Assembly: GCA_905182565.1 (NCBI GenBank)
Contig: CAJJCB010000027.1
Location: 124,001 to 188,000, forward strand
Source of the DNA: Acidimicrobiaceae bacterium
GTDB taxonomy: Bacteria > Actinomycetota > Acidimicrobiia > Acidimicrobiales > Poriferisodalaceae
DNA length: 64,000 nucleotides
Direction of reading: 5' to 3'
Both the position numbers and the translations under genes were made by a program. The notes beneath the pieces were generated by a model that was not told the DNA's origin, made no database searches, and worked only from the letters and a program-made list of their open reading frames with translations. Every line of letters starts with the position of its first letter. Within the stretch, counting starts at the first letter, position 1. This document shows, in pieces, positions 11,808-20,109 of this stretch.

Positions 11808-13181
11808 TCAACTTCCTCGAGCCATATTGGCAAATCGCGTATAATTACTTAACCACGCCAGACGAACTGTCCCTGTCGGCCCATTTCGATGTTTAGCAAT
11901 AATAATTTCAGCTGTACCAATATCAGGTGACTCAGCATTGTAAACCTCATCACGATAAATGAAAGCAACTACGTCTGCATCTTGTTCAATAGACCCAGAC
12001 TCACGCAAATCAGACAACATAGGCCGTTTGTCTGTCCGACCTTCTAATCCTCGACTCAACTGGGATAACGCAATTATTGGAGTCTCAAGCTCACGAGCAA
12101 GAATTTTTAGACCTCGAGACATTTCTGAAACTTCAACCTGTCGACTCTCTGCATTTCCACGCCCACTCATTAACTGCATATAGTCCACAACTATTAGTCC
12201 CAAATCTCCTAAACGACTTTTTAGACGTCTTGCTTTAGCTCGAATTTCCATAACAGTTAGATTCGGGTTGTCATCTATCCATATTGGGGCTTCAGCAAGA
12301 CGACCAACACTGCGAGTGATTTTTGGCCAATCATCTTCAGAAAGATTACCGGTACGTAAACGAGTGGAATCAACTTTGGCATCAGCGCACAACATTCTTT
12401 GCGTTAACTCGAGATGACCCATTTCCAGTGAGAAAAACAGTACTGGGCGTTGCGACTGTAACGCTGCATTTGAAGCTATCCCTAAAGCAAATGCTGTTTT
12501 ACCCATGGCCGGGCGAGCTCCGATAACGTTCAGCGTACCTGGTTGCAAACCCGCTAAAAGCTCATCAAAGTCCATATAGCCAGTCGGCAAGCCTGTTATC
12601 GCTTCACCTCTCTCATAAAGCTCTTCTAGGCGATCTAAATTGGCGTCAAGCAGCTCGCGTATTGGTTTAGTTGAATCAATAACACGACGTTCAGCTACTT
12701 GAAACACCATGGCCTCAGCTTCATCAACAGCTTTTATCACGTCGTCCGGATAGCTGTAACCTAGTTCCACTATTTCGCCAGCTACACCAATCAAACGACG
12801 TAAAAGCGCGTGTTCTTCAACAATTTTAGCGTACCGAGCTGCATTCGATGTTGCAGGCGTGATGGTCTGCAATTCAATTAAGCGTTGGGCCCCACCAACT
12901 TGTTCGAGTAAACCAGAACGAGTTAATTCTTCTGCAACTGTAACCGGATCAGCAGGTTCTCCTGCTCCATAGAGAGATGCAATCGCATCAAAAATAAACC
13001 CGTGGGACGGAACATAAAAATGATCACCACTTAATATTTCTACCGCTGGCCCTATCGCATCTCGAGACAAAAGCATTGCACCGAGCACCGATGCCTCAGC
13101 ATCTAAATTGTGTGGAGGTACTCGAGCCGTTATAGATTGCGAACGACTTTTATGCGGCTCTTCATAGCTTGTTGAGTTCAT
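11808..13181 (-). CDS. dnaB: Replicative DNA helicase
   Basis: Hexameric 5'-3' helicase of the replication fork. The 457 aa protein has the N-terminal primase-interaction domain starting PPHNLDAEASVLGAMLLS, a linker helix, and the RecA-like domain with Walker A GARPAMGKTAFAL, a PVLFFSLEM segment, Walker B LIVVDYMQLM, and the ALSQLSRGLE arginine/sensor region. No intein is present, unlike dnaB of several mycobacteria. A DciA-type loader is encoded at the origin in this same window. An inverted pair of perfect DnaA boxes lies 70-100 bases upstream. The genes rplI-rpsR-ssb-rpsF lie upstream on the same strand beyond an amidohydrolase gene. Confidence 0.97.
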   Translation of the reverse strand: MNSTSYEEPHKSRSQSITARVPPHNLDAEASVLGAMLLSRDAIGPAVEILSGDHFYVPSHGFIFDAIASLYGAGEPADPVTVAEELTRSGLLEQVGGAQRLIELQTITPATSNAARYAKIVEEHALLRRLIGVAGEIVELGYSYPDDVIKAVDEAEAMVFQVAERRVIDSTKPIRELLDANLDRLEELYERGEAITGLPTGYMDFDELLAGLQPGTLNVIGARPAMGKTAFALGIASNAALQSQRPVLFFSLEMGHLELTQRMLCADAKVDSTRLRTGNLSEDDWPKITRSVGRLAEAPIWIDDNPNLTVMEIRAKARRLKSRLGDLGLIVVDYMQLMSGRGNAESRQVEVSEMSRGLKILARELETPIIALSQLSRGLEGRTDKRPMLSDLRESGSIEQDADVVAFIYRDEVYNAESPDIGTAEIIIAKHRNGPTGTVRLAWLSNYTRFANMARGS

Positions 13182-13248
13182 CGCTTACAGTCTCTCAGAT
13201 AACTCATGTGTAGAACTAGAGGTACACGTTGGGGATTTCTTTTAGTTT

Positions 13249-13280
13249 TTCTGTGGATAAACCAGTATTTATCCACAGAA
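13249..13280. promoter_or_regulatory. Inverted pair of perfect DnaA boxes upstream of dnaB
   Basis: A 13-base perfect inverted repeat (TTCTGTGGATAAA and its complement) with a 6-base spacer. Each arm contains a perfect DnaA-box consensus: TGTGGATAA at 13252-13260 and TTATCCACA at 13269-13277. It lies between the amidohydrolase stop and the dnaB start. Neither strand has a U-tract after the repeat, so a Rho-independent terminator is unlikely. Boxes are seen directly; DnaA binding and dnaB regulation are inference. Confidence 0.75.
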
Positions 13281-13339
13281 GATGTCATTTAGATTACAAA
13301 TTGATGATGAAACTGCTATTTACAACATCTTCACTGAAT

Positions 13340-14578
13340 TTATCTGGATCCGACAACCGCAACATCAGGTTGATTCATAAATCGTTCCGGAATAGAAATC
13401 CGAAACACTTCTGCAGCATTTAGTCCTAAAATTTTCGCCCTATTTGCATCAGTTAAATTCCCCATAGATCGTTCTATTGCCTCAGCAGAATGAGGCCATG
13501 AACCCTCATGGTGTGGATAGTCGTTAGCCCACATAAAGTTATTTGTGAGCCCATGTTCAGTTGCAAGATCAAGACCGGCCGCATCTTCTTGAAAAGTCGC
13601 AAACCCTTGTCGTTTAAAATATTCGCTTGGTAGCAACTCTAATTTTGGACGAACAAACATATGGTGTTTTAAATAGGCTTCATCCATCGCTTGGATTGCC
13701 CATGGTACCCACCCAATTCCAGCTTCAACACTGCCAAAACGCAGTGTTGGAAACTGTTCAGCTACCCCTGAGGCACAAATATTCGCTATTGGTTCCATGT
13801 TCTGAGCTAACGAATGAACCGCATAGTTAATTATTGCTCCACCGCGACTACGAGACGTACGAGGGTCTCGACCAGTCGAAATATGAAAGGTTACTGGTAA
13901 ATCAACCTCAGTTATACATTCCCAAAGTGGATCAAACTCACGTAAATTGTAGTTAAGCGCTTCGTGATCTGGTGCTCCCCAAATTGGCTTACTTGGTAAT
14001 TGGAAACCTTTGAAACCCAAACTCGCGCAGCGCTCAATCTCTGAGATTGCGTCAACTAGTGTTGCAGGAGCAATACAAGCCATCGGCATTAACCGATCAT
14101 TGTATTCGCCAAACGTCTCCCAAGCCCAATTATTGTATGCGACACACATAGCATGCGAAAATTCCGCATCTTGTGTAGCCCACATCGTTAAACCTTTGTT
14201 TGGAAAAATAATTTCTGCGTCAACACCATCTGCCGTTAAATCGTCAAGCCTTTCTTGCGGGGTATACCCAGCTTTGTTCCTTAACTTATCTTGACCACTA
14301 AATTGAATATCATTCAACTTCAAAGGTGTTCTAAAGCCTTCGGTCTTTTGAAATTTTTGCCCGCCAGACCCGATAATTACACCTGGTAAACGATCCTGAT
14401 ACTTTAGGTCCATTCTCGTAGACCACAAATCCTTAGGCTCTTGAGCATGCCCATCCGTCGAAACCATAAAGTACTTATTTTCCGCCGACGGGTGTGGTGA
14501 TCTATCCCACCCATTTGATCCTGGGCTATCAAGCCGCCATTCATTATTCGAATCTGGGACGGGTATGACAACAGACAT
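13340..14578 (-). CDS. Amidohydrolase family 2 (metal-dependent TIM-barrel hydrolase)
   Basis: Member of the amidohydrolase_2 superfamily, which includes decarboxylases and hydrolases of aromatic ring-cleavage products. The 412 aa protein has an early D-x-H (VSTDGHAQEP), a mid-barrel histidine in VTFHISTGRD, and a C-terminal metal aspartate in WANDYPHHEGSWP. The typical order of barrel ligands is thus visible. The substrate is unknown; relatives act on carboxylated aromatics or their products. No pathway partners are adjacent; it is inserted between rplI and dnaB, which are closer neighbours in mycobacteria. It is a single gene with no close upstream partner. Confidence 0.8.
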   Translation of the reverse strand: MSVVIPVPDSNNEWRLDSPGSNGWDRSPHPSAENKYFMVSTDGHAQEPKDLWSTRMDLKYQDRLPGVIIGSGGQKFQKTEGFRTPLKLNDIQFSGQDKLRNKAGYTPQERLDDLTADGVDAEIIFPNKGLTMWATQDAEFSHAMCVAYNNWAWETFGEYNDRLMPMACIAPATLVDAISEIERCASLGFKGFQLPSKPIWGAPDHEALNYNLREFDPLWECITEVDLPVTFHISTGRDPRTSRSRGGAIINYAVHSLAQNMEPIANICASGVAEQFPTLRFGSVEAGIGWVPWAIQAMDEAYLKHHMFVRPKLELLPSEYFKRQGFATFQEDAAGLDLATEHGLTNNFMWANDYPHHEGSWPHSAEAIERSMGNLTDANRAKILGLNAAEVFRISIPERFMNQPDVAVVGSR

Positions 14579-14722
14579 AATTATTCCTCAGCATCTGGTT
14601 TCAACAACGCAGCTATAGTTAATTATTCTATTCGAAAAACGTTTCTGAAGTTTAAATTACTGCACGCGTCGAGCCTAAACACAGCACTATTACAACAAAT
14701 TAAAACCGTATATGTAAAACTA

Positions 14723-14820
14723 AGCTGCTCAAAAACAAGTTAAAACAGATTGTTCCTGAAAATCATATCTAGTAAAAATTTTCAGGAACAACCGCGTAAC
14801 GGAACTAACTTTGAGCAGCT
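14723..14820 (-). terminator. Nested hairpin at the end of the rpsF-rplI operon
   Basis: A perfect 13-base inverted repeat (14751-14763 with 14778-14790, loop 14 bases) begins 15 bases after the rplI stop. It is followed on the minus strand by a T-rich stretch (CTGTTTTAACTTGTTTTT). A second, outer inverted repeat pairs the last codons of rplI (14810-14820) with 14723-14733 (AGCTGCTCAAA), enclosing the first. A terminator for the ribosomal-protein operon is the simplest reading; alternative pairings could also protect the 3' end. Confidence 0.6.
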
Positions 14821-15254
14821 ACTTCAACTACAAGAGAAAATTGAACATCTCGGTGGAGCCGAACATCAACCGCATGACTCCCAGTAGTTTTGATAGCCGA
14901 TGCAAGATTCATGCGACGTCGATCAAGCTCAACACCTGTTTGAGTTTTTACGGCCTCAGCAATTTCCATCGTGGTAACTGAACCATATAACTGTTCGCCA
15001 GAACCAACTCGTGCTTCAATCTTAATTACAGCTGAAACGAGTCTGCGGGCTACTTCTTCTGCCCCTTCACGATCACGTCCATCACGAACATCGCGAGACC
15101 GCTTCATCGCCGCAGCCTGGACTAAAGCTCCATTAGTTGCACGAAGAGCTAAACCTTTTGGAACCAGATAATTCTGTGCATAACCATTTTGAACTTCAAT
15201 AACGTCGCCAGCATTACCTAAACCAGAAACATCACTACGAAGAATTACTTTCAT
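14805..15254 (-). CDS. rplI: 50S ribosomal protein L9
   Basis: Binds 23S rRNA at the base of the L1 stalk. The 149 aa protein matches the family length: [21 protein letters not shown] and the signature [13 protein letters not shown] in the N-terminal domain, a central helix, and a C-terminal domain with [19 protein letters not shown]. The ATG overlaps the rpsR stop (ATGA). Last gene of rpsF-ssb-rpsR-rplI, followed by a hairpin. Confidence 0.97.
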   Translation of the reverse strand: MKVILRSDVSGLGNAGDVIEVQNGYAQNYLVPKGLALRATNGALVQAAAMKRSRDVRDGRDREGAEEVARRLVSAVIKIEARVGSGEQLYGSVTTMEIAEAVKTQTGVELDRRRMNLASAIKTTGSHAVDVRLHRDVQFSLVVEVAAQS

Positions 15255-15712
15255 TCTGTCGCTTCCTCCTGAGTTGTTTCTTCGGTCACAACTTCAACAG
15301 CGTCAGAAGTCGCACCGTCGGTTTTTTGCGCATTTTTATCATCATCAAAAACACTGTCATTAGCTTCTGGCTCAAACCCACGATCTCGATCCTCACGGTC
15401 TCGACCACGTCCTCCGCCCCCACCGCGCTTATCGCCTTTTCGTTGGGTGACTACCCTCATATGATACGGCAACAAAGCCATTTCACGAGCAATTTTTATT
15501 GCTCCTGCGGCTTGGCGTTGCTGCTGTCGGTTATTACCGGAAACCCTTGAACCCCGTATCTTTGCGCGATCTGAAAGAAAGGCTTTGAGTAAATTAACGT
15601 CTTTATAATCTACGTACTCAATGCTGTCTTTAACAATAGGGCTTACTTTTTTCTTACGAGGCTTACGCGTATCTTTAGCCTTAGCTCGCGGTTGTTGCTT
15701 CTTACCTGCCAC
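15251..15712 (-). CDS. rpsR: 30S ribosomal protein S18 with long C-terminal extension
   Basis: Partner of S6 in the small subunit platform. The S18 core is in residues 1-92: a basic leader, [17 protein letters not shown], and the signature RGSRVSGNN then [13 protein letters not shown]. Residues from about 93 to 153 form an extension not usual for S18 (family members are mostly 75-90 aa): a poly-Gly and Arg-Asp stretch ([12 protein letters not shown]) followed by an acidic tail ending [10 protein letters not shown]. The start is GTG overlapping the ssb stop by one base, with GAGGAG upstream. No frameshift is evident; the extension runs to the ATGA overlap with rplI, so it is probably translated. 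Confidence 0.93.
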   Translation of the reverse strand: MAGKKQQPRAKAKDTRKPRKKKVSPIVKDSIEYVDYKDVNLLKAFLSDRAKIRGSRVSGNNRQQQRQAAGAIKIAREMALLPYHMRVVTQRKGDKRGGGGGRGRDREDRDRGFEPEANDSVFDDDKNAQKTDGATSDAVEVVTEETTQEEATE

Positions 15713-16179
15713 TAGAAGGGCTCCTCATCAGGGATGTCGTATCCGGCTCCAAAATCAGATCCGGTATTAGGTGCATTATTAGGTCGTCCACCTGAAGATG
15801 GTCCGTTACCTTGATTTCCACCGCCATCTCGGCGGTCAACTTTATTTACTTGTGCTGTAGCAAATTTTAAACTCGGTGCCACATCTTCAGCTAAAACTTG
15901 GATCTTAGTGCGGCGTTCCCCATTTTGACCTTCCCAGGTCTGGTAATCAAGCCGCCCTTGAACAAGTACACGGCTGCCCTTACCCAGGGTCTCAGCTACA
16001 TTTTCCGCTAATTCACGCCAGCATGTGACATCAAAGAAATGAGCTTTATCTTCACCATTTTGTGATCGTTGGTTCCAGGCAACCCCAAAGTCGCAAACTG
16101 CTAAACCAGTTTGAGTAAAACGGAGTTCAGGATCACGAGTCATATTTCCAACAATTGAAACTGTGTTATCAAATGCCAT
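15712..16179 (-). CDS. ssb: Single-stranded DNA-binding protein
   Basis: Coats single-stranded DNA during replication and repair. 155 aa: an OB-fold in the first 110 residues ([22 protein letters not shown], then [27 protein letters not shown]), a flexible Gly/Asn/Pro-rich linker, and the conserved acidic tip DIPDEEPF, which recruits partner proteins. Located between rpsF and rpsR as in many bacteria, 14 bases after rpsF. Confidence 0.96.
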   Translation of the reverse strand: MAFDNTVSIVGNMTRDPELRFTQTGLAVCDFGVAWNQRSQNGEDKAHFFDVTCWRELAENVAETLGKGSRVLVQGRLDYQTWEGQNGERRTKIQVLAEDVAPSLKFATAQVNKVDRRDGGGNQGNGPSSGGRPNNAPNTGSDFGAGYDIPDEEPF

Positions 16180-16193
16180 AAGAACCTCTCAGA

Positions 16194-16535
16194 TCAGACA
16201 GCGGCAACAGTTGTGTCAACGTCACCGATTAGGCCGCGACGCTCTGCTTCATGATCAGGAAGACGAATGAGCTTATGACGGACCACATTATCAGATATCT
16301 GTAAGGCTTTTTCTACTGGGTCCATGGCCCCGCCTTCAGCTAGTAGCTCTACAACAGAGTAGTAACCTTCAGTTTTGTGATCGATCTCATAAGCGAATCG
16401 ACGTCGACCCCAGAAGTTCACACTAGCGATAGTTGCTACTTCTTCGATACGGGTTCGAACTTCTTTAAGCTCTTCTTGAACCGCTACATCATCGAGGCCA
16501 CCATCATGGATGACCATTAATTCGTATACACGCAT
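16194..16535 (-). CDS. rpsF: 30S ribosomal protein S6
   Basis: Small-subunit protein that pairs with S18. 113 aa: MRVYELMVI, the FWGRRRFAYEI segment and EGYYSVVEL are typical of S6; a short C-terminal tail is present. The start has AAGGAGGAAG upstream. First gene of rpsF-ssb-rpsR-rplI, preceded by a GC-rich structured leader that could be an S6:S18 control element. Confidence 0.95.
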   Translation of the reverse strand: MRVYELMVIHDGGLDDVAVQEELKEVRTRIEEVATIASVNFWGRRRFAYEIDHKTEGYYSVVELLAEGGAMDPVEKALQISDNVVRHKLIRLPDHEAERRGLIGDVDTTVAAV

Positions 16536-16540
16536 ACGGT

Positions 16541-16584
16541 GCTTCCTCCTTCGGACCCGCTATTGACGGGGCCCCTTATGGGGC
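16541..16584 (-). promoter_or_regulatory. Structured rpsF leader, candidate S6:S18 autoregulatory element
   Basis: Just upstream of the rpsF ribosome site two hairpins can be drawn on the minus strand: GCCCC-ATAA-GGGGC (16584-16571) and CCCG-loop-CGGG (16570-16556), then TCCG and AAGGAGG. The GC-rich block stands out in an AT-rich region. Leaders of rpsF in many bacteria bind the S6:S18 complex through a CCG-containing structure; the resemblance here is by position and general form only. Confidence 0.35.
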
Positions 16585-16709
16585 AGGGGTAGTGATTGAA
16601 TTGTAATCAGAGTTCTTAAAAACTCTTATTTAAGTGACTTAACAGTAGAGGAAGAAAAGGTAAAACACACTTTCATCCTCCTTCAGAGCCTAAAAAGTTA
16701 ATAAAGAAT

Positions 16710-18275
16710 TTATTGGTCTCTATTAAATTCGCCAAAAATTTGGTTAAAAATTAAAGCTGCACAACAGCTTTCTTGATTTTTATCTTTTTCAGAGTTACGT
16801 GGAACTGTTATCACCCCCATTGAATATCTTTCATTGAACCCAATCGCCCATTCTTTTCGCACATTCGAGTCACTCCCCAATATCCCAAAAATTTGGGGCA
16901 TTTGTGAATCAGAACCAGTCCCCACCGCCACCGAAGAACTCAGCTCTAAAAATTTGAGGGCGTCTTCCACTAGAACTGAAGTTGACACAGTCGACCAATC
17001 ACTTCTCGGTGCAAAAGTTATTTTTTCACCATCATCCCATTCCATAAGGATTTTTTTACGTCTAAATTGCCCATCGTTGGCAAAAATAGAAACCACCTCA
17101 GTTCCTTGAACTAGCGATAAATACTCGTCATACAAATAAAATTCCCTAGGCATCCCCGTAACCAATTTGTCTAAAGCCCCGATTATCTCTATACGAGGTA
17201 GTTCTTTCTCCATAAGCCCCGAAAGAATATCAGAGGTTGTAAACATGGATCGCACGTGACCCTGATCATCTAATACAACTACACCAACATCAAAGTCCTG
17301 AGTTTGTTCTTCTCTCAACCTCTTCACAGTCGAAGCAACAATTTTTTGTATCTCAAGATCAATAGTCGTTTTTATAAACAGAGTTGAAGTCAAACTCTTT
17401 CGTTCGCCTAGCTCCTCTATGATCGATGATTTAGCAAAATTAACTGCATTAGCTAGACCAAAAGACGAATCAATGAGAATCAATGGACTAACAATTTTTT
17501 CAAAAATTGTCATCTCTGATAATGACGAAGCTTGAACCTTTAAAAATTCAGCTTCAGTAATGTACCCTTGCTCAAGCATGCCGAAAAGTATTTCGCCAGC
17601 ATGAATTTCAGCTAATTCAACAGTTTCATGGTCACGTGCGACAAGAAACAGCGCTGCTAAATACACAGCCTGGTCAACATCTAAGTTTGAGGCACTAACT
17701 CCAAACCACGCTTGCGCTCCCGCCTCAACCCCAAATGACTCCCTACCAAATGGGATCACATTTATATAACGCTCTAAAATTTCTTCCTTAGAAAGAGTTC
17801 GTTGGATCCTCAAGATAGATGCCGCCTCACGTACCTTCCTCCAACCCGATAGATCATCGTTTCCGTTTACTAAACGAAGATACTGCTGCGATAACGTCAA
17901 ATGATTGAGCCCATTAGAACCTTGTAAATCCTTCCAAGATGCTCTAACTAATTCACCAAACTCATAATTACCAGTCAAAAAATTAGGGTCGACCGCCACC
18001 ATAAGTGCATCTACAGCGACAGGAGAAATTTGTTCAAGAGTGATAGGGATATAGTTTTTTTCTGGAGTCAGTGTAGCAATTGGTATATCACGTCGATCCA
18101 GTATCAGACCTTGTGCATCAACGTTCATCGGTTGCGGAATTGGCAGCGACCCGATAACTCGAATGCCTACACCAGCCCCAAAAATGGCTATAAGTATGCT
18201 TAAACAAAGAAAAATCCGCCATTTGTCCAGCACCGACTTTTCACCTGTTGGGTTAGCCAAAGAATTTTCAGTCAT
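16710..18275 (-). CDS. Degenerate class A penicillin-binding protein (PonA-like pseudoenzyme)
   Basis: Membrane protein with one N-terminal helix (about residues 19-42) and a GT51 glycosyltransferase-like domain. Intact parts: RKVREA (R146, E150) and KEEILERYINVIPFGRESFG with the following AWFG. Lost parts: the catalytic Glu of the EDxxF motif is Val95 (AVDPNF), the GGSTITQQ motif reads NHLTLSQQ, and no SxxK, SxN or KTG transpeptidase motif is recognisable. The C-terminal EWAIGFNERYSMGVITV still resembles the segment after KTG in PBPs. The 521 aa frame is open throughout. The start is ATG; GTG at 18308 would add 11 residues. Position beside DUF5318 and the rpsF operon matches mycobacterial ponA1. 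It is probably a non-catalytic envelope protein. Confidence 0.75.
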   Translation of the reverse strand: MTENSLANPTGEKSVLDKWRIFLCLSILIAIFGAGVGIRVIGSLPIPQPMNVDAQGLILDRRDIPIATLTPEKNYIPITLEQISPVAVDALMVAVDPNFLTGNYEFGELVRASWKDLQGSNGLNHLTLSQQYLRLVNGNDDLSGWRKVREAASILRIQRTLSKEEILERYINVIPFGRESFGVEAGAQAWFGVSASNLDVDQAVYLAALFLVARDHETVELAEIHAGEILFGMLEQGYITEAEFLKVQASSLSEMTIFEKIVSPLILIDSSFGLANAVNFAKSSIIEELGERKSLTSTLFIKTTIDLEIQKIVASTVKRLREEQTQDFDVGVVVLDDQGHVRSMFTTSDILSGLMEKELPRIEIIGALDKLVTGMPREFYLYDEYLSLVQGTEVVSIFANDGQFRRKKILMEWDDGEKITFAPRSDWSTVSTSVLVEDALKFLELSSSVAVGTGSDSQMPQIFGILGSDSNVRKEWAIGFNERYSMGVITVPRNSEKDKNQESCCAALIFNQIFGEFNRDQ

Positions 18276-18332
18276 AGCTGTTGTTCCCGGCAGAGTACCT
18301 CTCTCCACTCAACATATTGAACTATTTATAAT

Positions 18333-18722
18333 TCAATCCAATGGATAGCGTCTTATTAAATGATTCCAGCAACAGGCGGGGCACACCTCTATTTCATAGG
18401 AAACAAAATCTCCGCTTCTTTTAGCCAATCTTTGCAGTTCTTCATCAGAGACAACACATTTCCCACCACCACCAAGCCGTGGACCAAAAACATAAGCAAC
18501 TATACGGAGCTGCCCATCATCACACAATGGACAATTACGACCTAAAAGTGGCGCCACACTTCGCGCTACTCTTAAAAGCTCTGGGTGAATTTCACAGGCT
18601 TCAGAGCGGTCAATTTCACCAGTTTCAATAGATTTTAAAAAATGAAGTCGTTGCAATTTATAATCAACCACACCAGAACCTGGCGACACATTTTTATCTA
18701 TGCTTCCAGGGTCAAATGGCAC
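18333..18722 (-). CDS. DUF5318 protein, putative zinc-binding
   Basis: Small actinobacterial protein of unknown function, 129 aa. Two Cys pairs, CPLC after GRN and CPAC before CWNHL, could bind zinc. YVFGPRLGGGGK and the VCPACCWNHLIRRY ending are typical of the family. In mycobacteria the homologue (Rv0049) lies beside ponA1, and here it lies just upstream of the PonA-like pseudoenzyme on the same strand, about 57 bases apart. A role in wall synthesis is suggested by context only. Confidence 0.75.
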   Translation of the reverse strand: MPFDPGSIDKNVSPGSGVVDYKLQRLHFLKSIETGEIDRSEACEIHPELLRVARSVAPLLGRNCPLCDDGQLRIVAYVFGPRLGGGGKCVVSDEELQRLAKRSGDFVSYEIEVCPACCWNHLIRRYPLD

Positions 18723-18735
18723 ATAAGCAGATTAG

Positions 18736-19977
18736 TCAATTCTTCGAGGAAGAAGACCAATCCTCAACGGCTTTAATTGCCTCTTCACGTGACATTAGAC
18801 CAACTTCTAAAATAAGTGCATTTAAAAAATTGATTGCTCTACCCACTATTGGCCCATCACCAACAATCCCCATTATTTCGTTTCCATCTAATGGTGATTG
18901 AGCACCTCTATTCCCCTCCGATTCAATAATCTGAGTGAAAACACCGAGTAAGTTTTGTGACGGGTTCTTTTTAAACACTTTTAAAACGGCAAGCGCTTCG
19001 GGAAATTCATCTCCCCAAAAAAACAAAATTCGTCGCACGTTAGGCTCACTGGCTTCGTCTATCGAAGAGATCTGGTGAGTGGCTTCTATAACCCTGCCCA
19101 CTTTTTTAGCCAAATTATTTGAGGCCCTCATATCAACTAAAAGAACTCTTGCCTGCTCTCCAGAAGTCACAATCGGGTATAGGAGGGTCGCCCAACTCAG
19201 CGACAACTCATCGCTAATATCATTAACAGCCAATTCTGGAACAGAAACAACACCATCATAGCCTTCAATGACTAGGCCCAGTAACCCTGTTTGTTCCAAA
19301 AATAGTAGTCCTTTCGTTGGATTTTCAACCTTAAGTAATTTTTTTAACTCTTCGATTACGCGCTCTTTTGAAACAATCGATATTCGATCTCTAAGCCGTT
19401 CTACTGCGTCCATCAGATCTACCCCGGGGACAAGCTGGTAACCCGCCATAAATCGAGCAGCTCTCAACATTCTTAAAGGATCATCACTGAAAGATACTTC
19501 AGGATCTAAGGGTGTTCGTAAGACTTTTCTCTCTAAGTCTAATTGTCCCCCAAACGGATCTATTAACTCCCACTCAGGAATCTTTATCGCAATTGAATTA
19601 ACCGTAAAATCACGTCTCGACAAGTCATCTTCAATAACCTGCGAAAACTGAACGCTAGGTTTACGTGAATTGCTTACATAATTTTCAGATCGATGGGTTG
19701 TTATTTCAATAATCTGAGAATTTTTACGGATACCAATCGTTCCAAATTTTGCTCCTTGATCCCAAATTGCATCTGCCCAACCAGTCACTAACTTCACTAT
19801 TACGTCAGGTTCAGCATCAGTTGTAACATCAATATCATTATTTAATTTTCCCAATAACAGATCTCTAACAACACCCCCAACTAAATAAAATTTATATCCA
19901 GCACCATCAAATTTATGAGCCAAAGCACCAACTTGAAGATCGAGTTCTAGTTTTTGAGCTTCTAAAACCTTCTTCAT
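18736..19977 (-). CDS. cca: CCA tRNA nucleotidyltransferase
   Basis: Adds or repairs the 3' CCA of tRNA. The start is placed at the ATG at 19977 (413 aa); a TTG ten codons upstream is less likely. Seen: the nucleotidyltransferase signature YLVGGVVRDLLLG and NNDIDVTTDAEP, with catalytic aspartates, then RRDFTVNSIAI, PLRMLRAARF, and the ERVIEELKKLL helix. The HD phosphohydrolase segment of many homologues seems eroded: where LLHDIGK is usual the sequence reads SWATLLYPI. It lies on the opposite strand to carD. In mycobacteria the homologue pcnA also borders the DUF6049-murJ run. Confidence 0.9.
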   Translation of the reverse strand: MKKVLEAQKLELDLQVGALAHKFDGAGYKFYLVGGVVRDLLLGKLNNDIDVTTDAEPDVIVKLVTGWADAIWDQGAKFGTIGIRKNSQIIEITTHRSENYVSNSRKPSVQFSQVIEDDLSRRDFTVNSIAIKIPEWELIDPFGGQLDLERKVLRTPLDPEVSFSDDPLRMLRAARFMAGYQLVPGVDLMDAVERLRDRISIVSKERVIEELKKLLKVENPTKGLLFLEQTGLLGLVIEGYDGVVSVPELAVNDISDELSLSWATLLYPIVTSGEQARVLLVDMRASNNLAKKVGRVIEATHQISSIDEASEPNVRRILFFWGDEFPEALAVLKVFKKNPSQNLLGVFTQIIESEGNRGAQSPLDGNEIMGIVGDGPIVGRAINFLNALILEVGLMSREEAIKAVEDWSSSSKN

Positions 19978-20109
19978 AAAGCTGATATTACAGGGGTCTT
20001 GTAACAAGGCTGGTAAAAAACTTTAGGTGATTCACTAGTTTTCTTTGGTAATTACACAAATCATCTGGCACTCTAGGACTTCCCGGATCGTCGTCGTGGA
20101 GATAAATTA

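Noticed and set aside
13249-13280. Palindrome upstream of dnaB as a transcription terminator
   Set aside because: The stem is strong, but no U-tract follows on either strand, and both arms are perfect DnaA boxes; treated as a DnaA-box pair instead.
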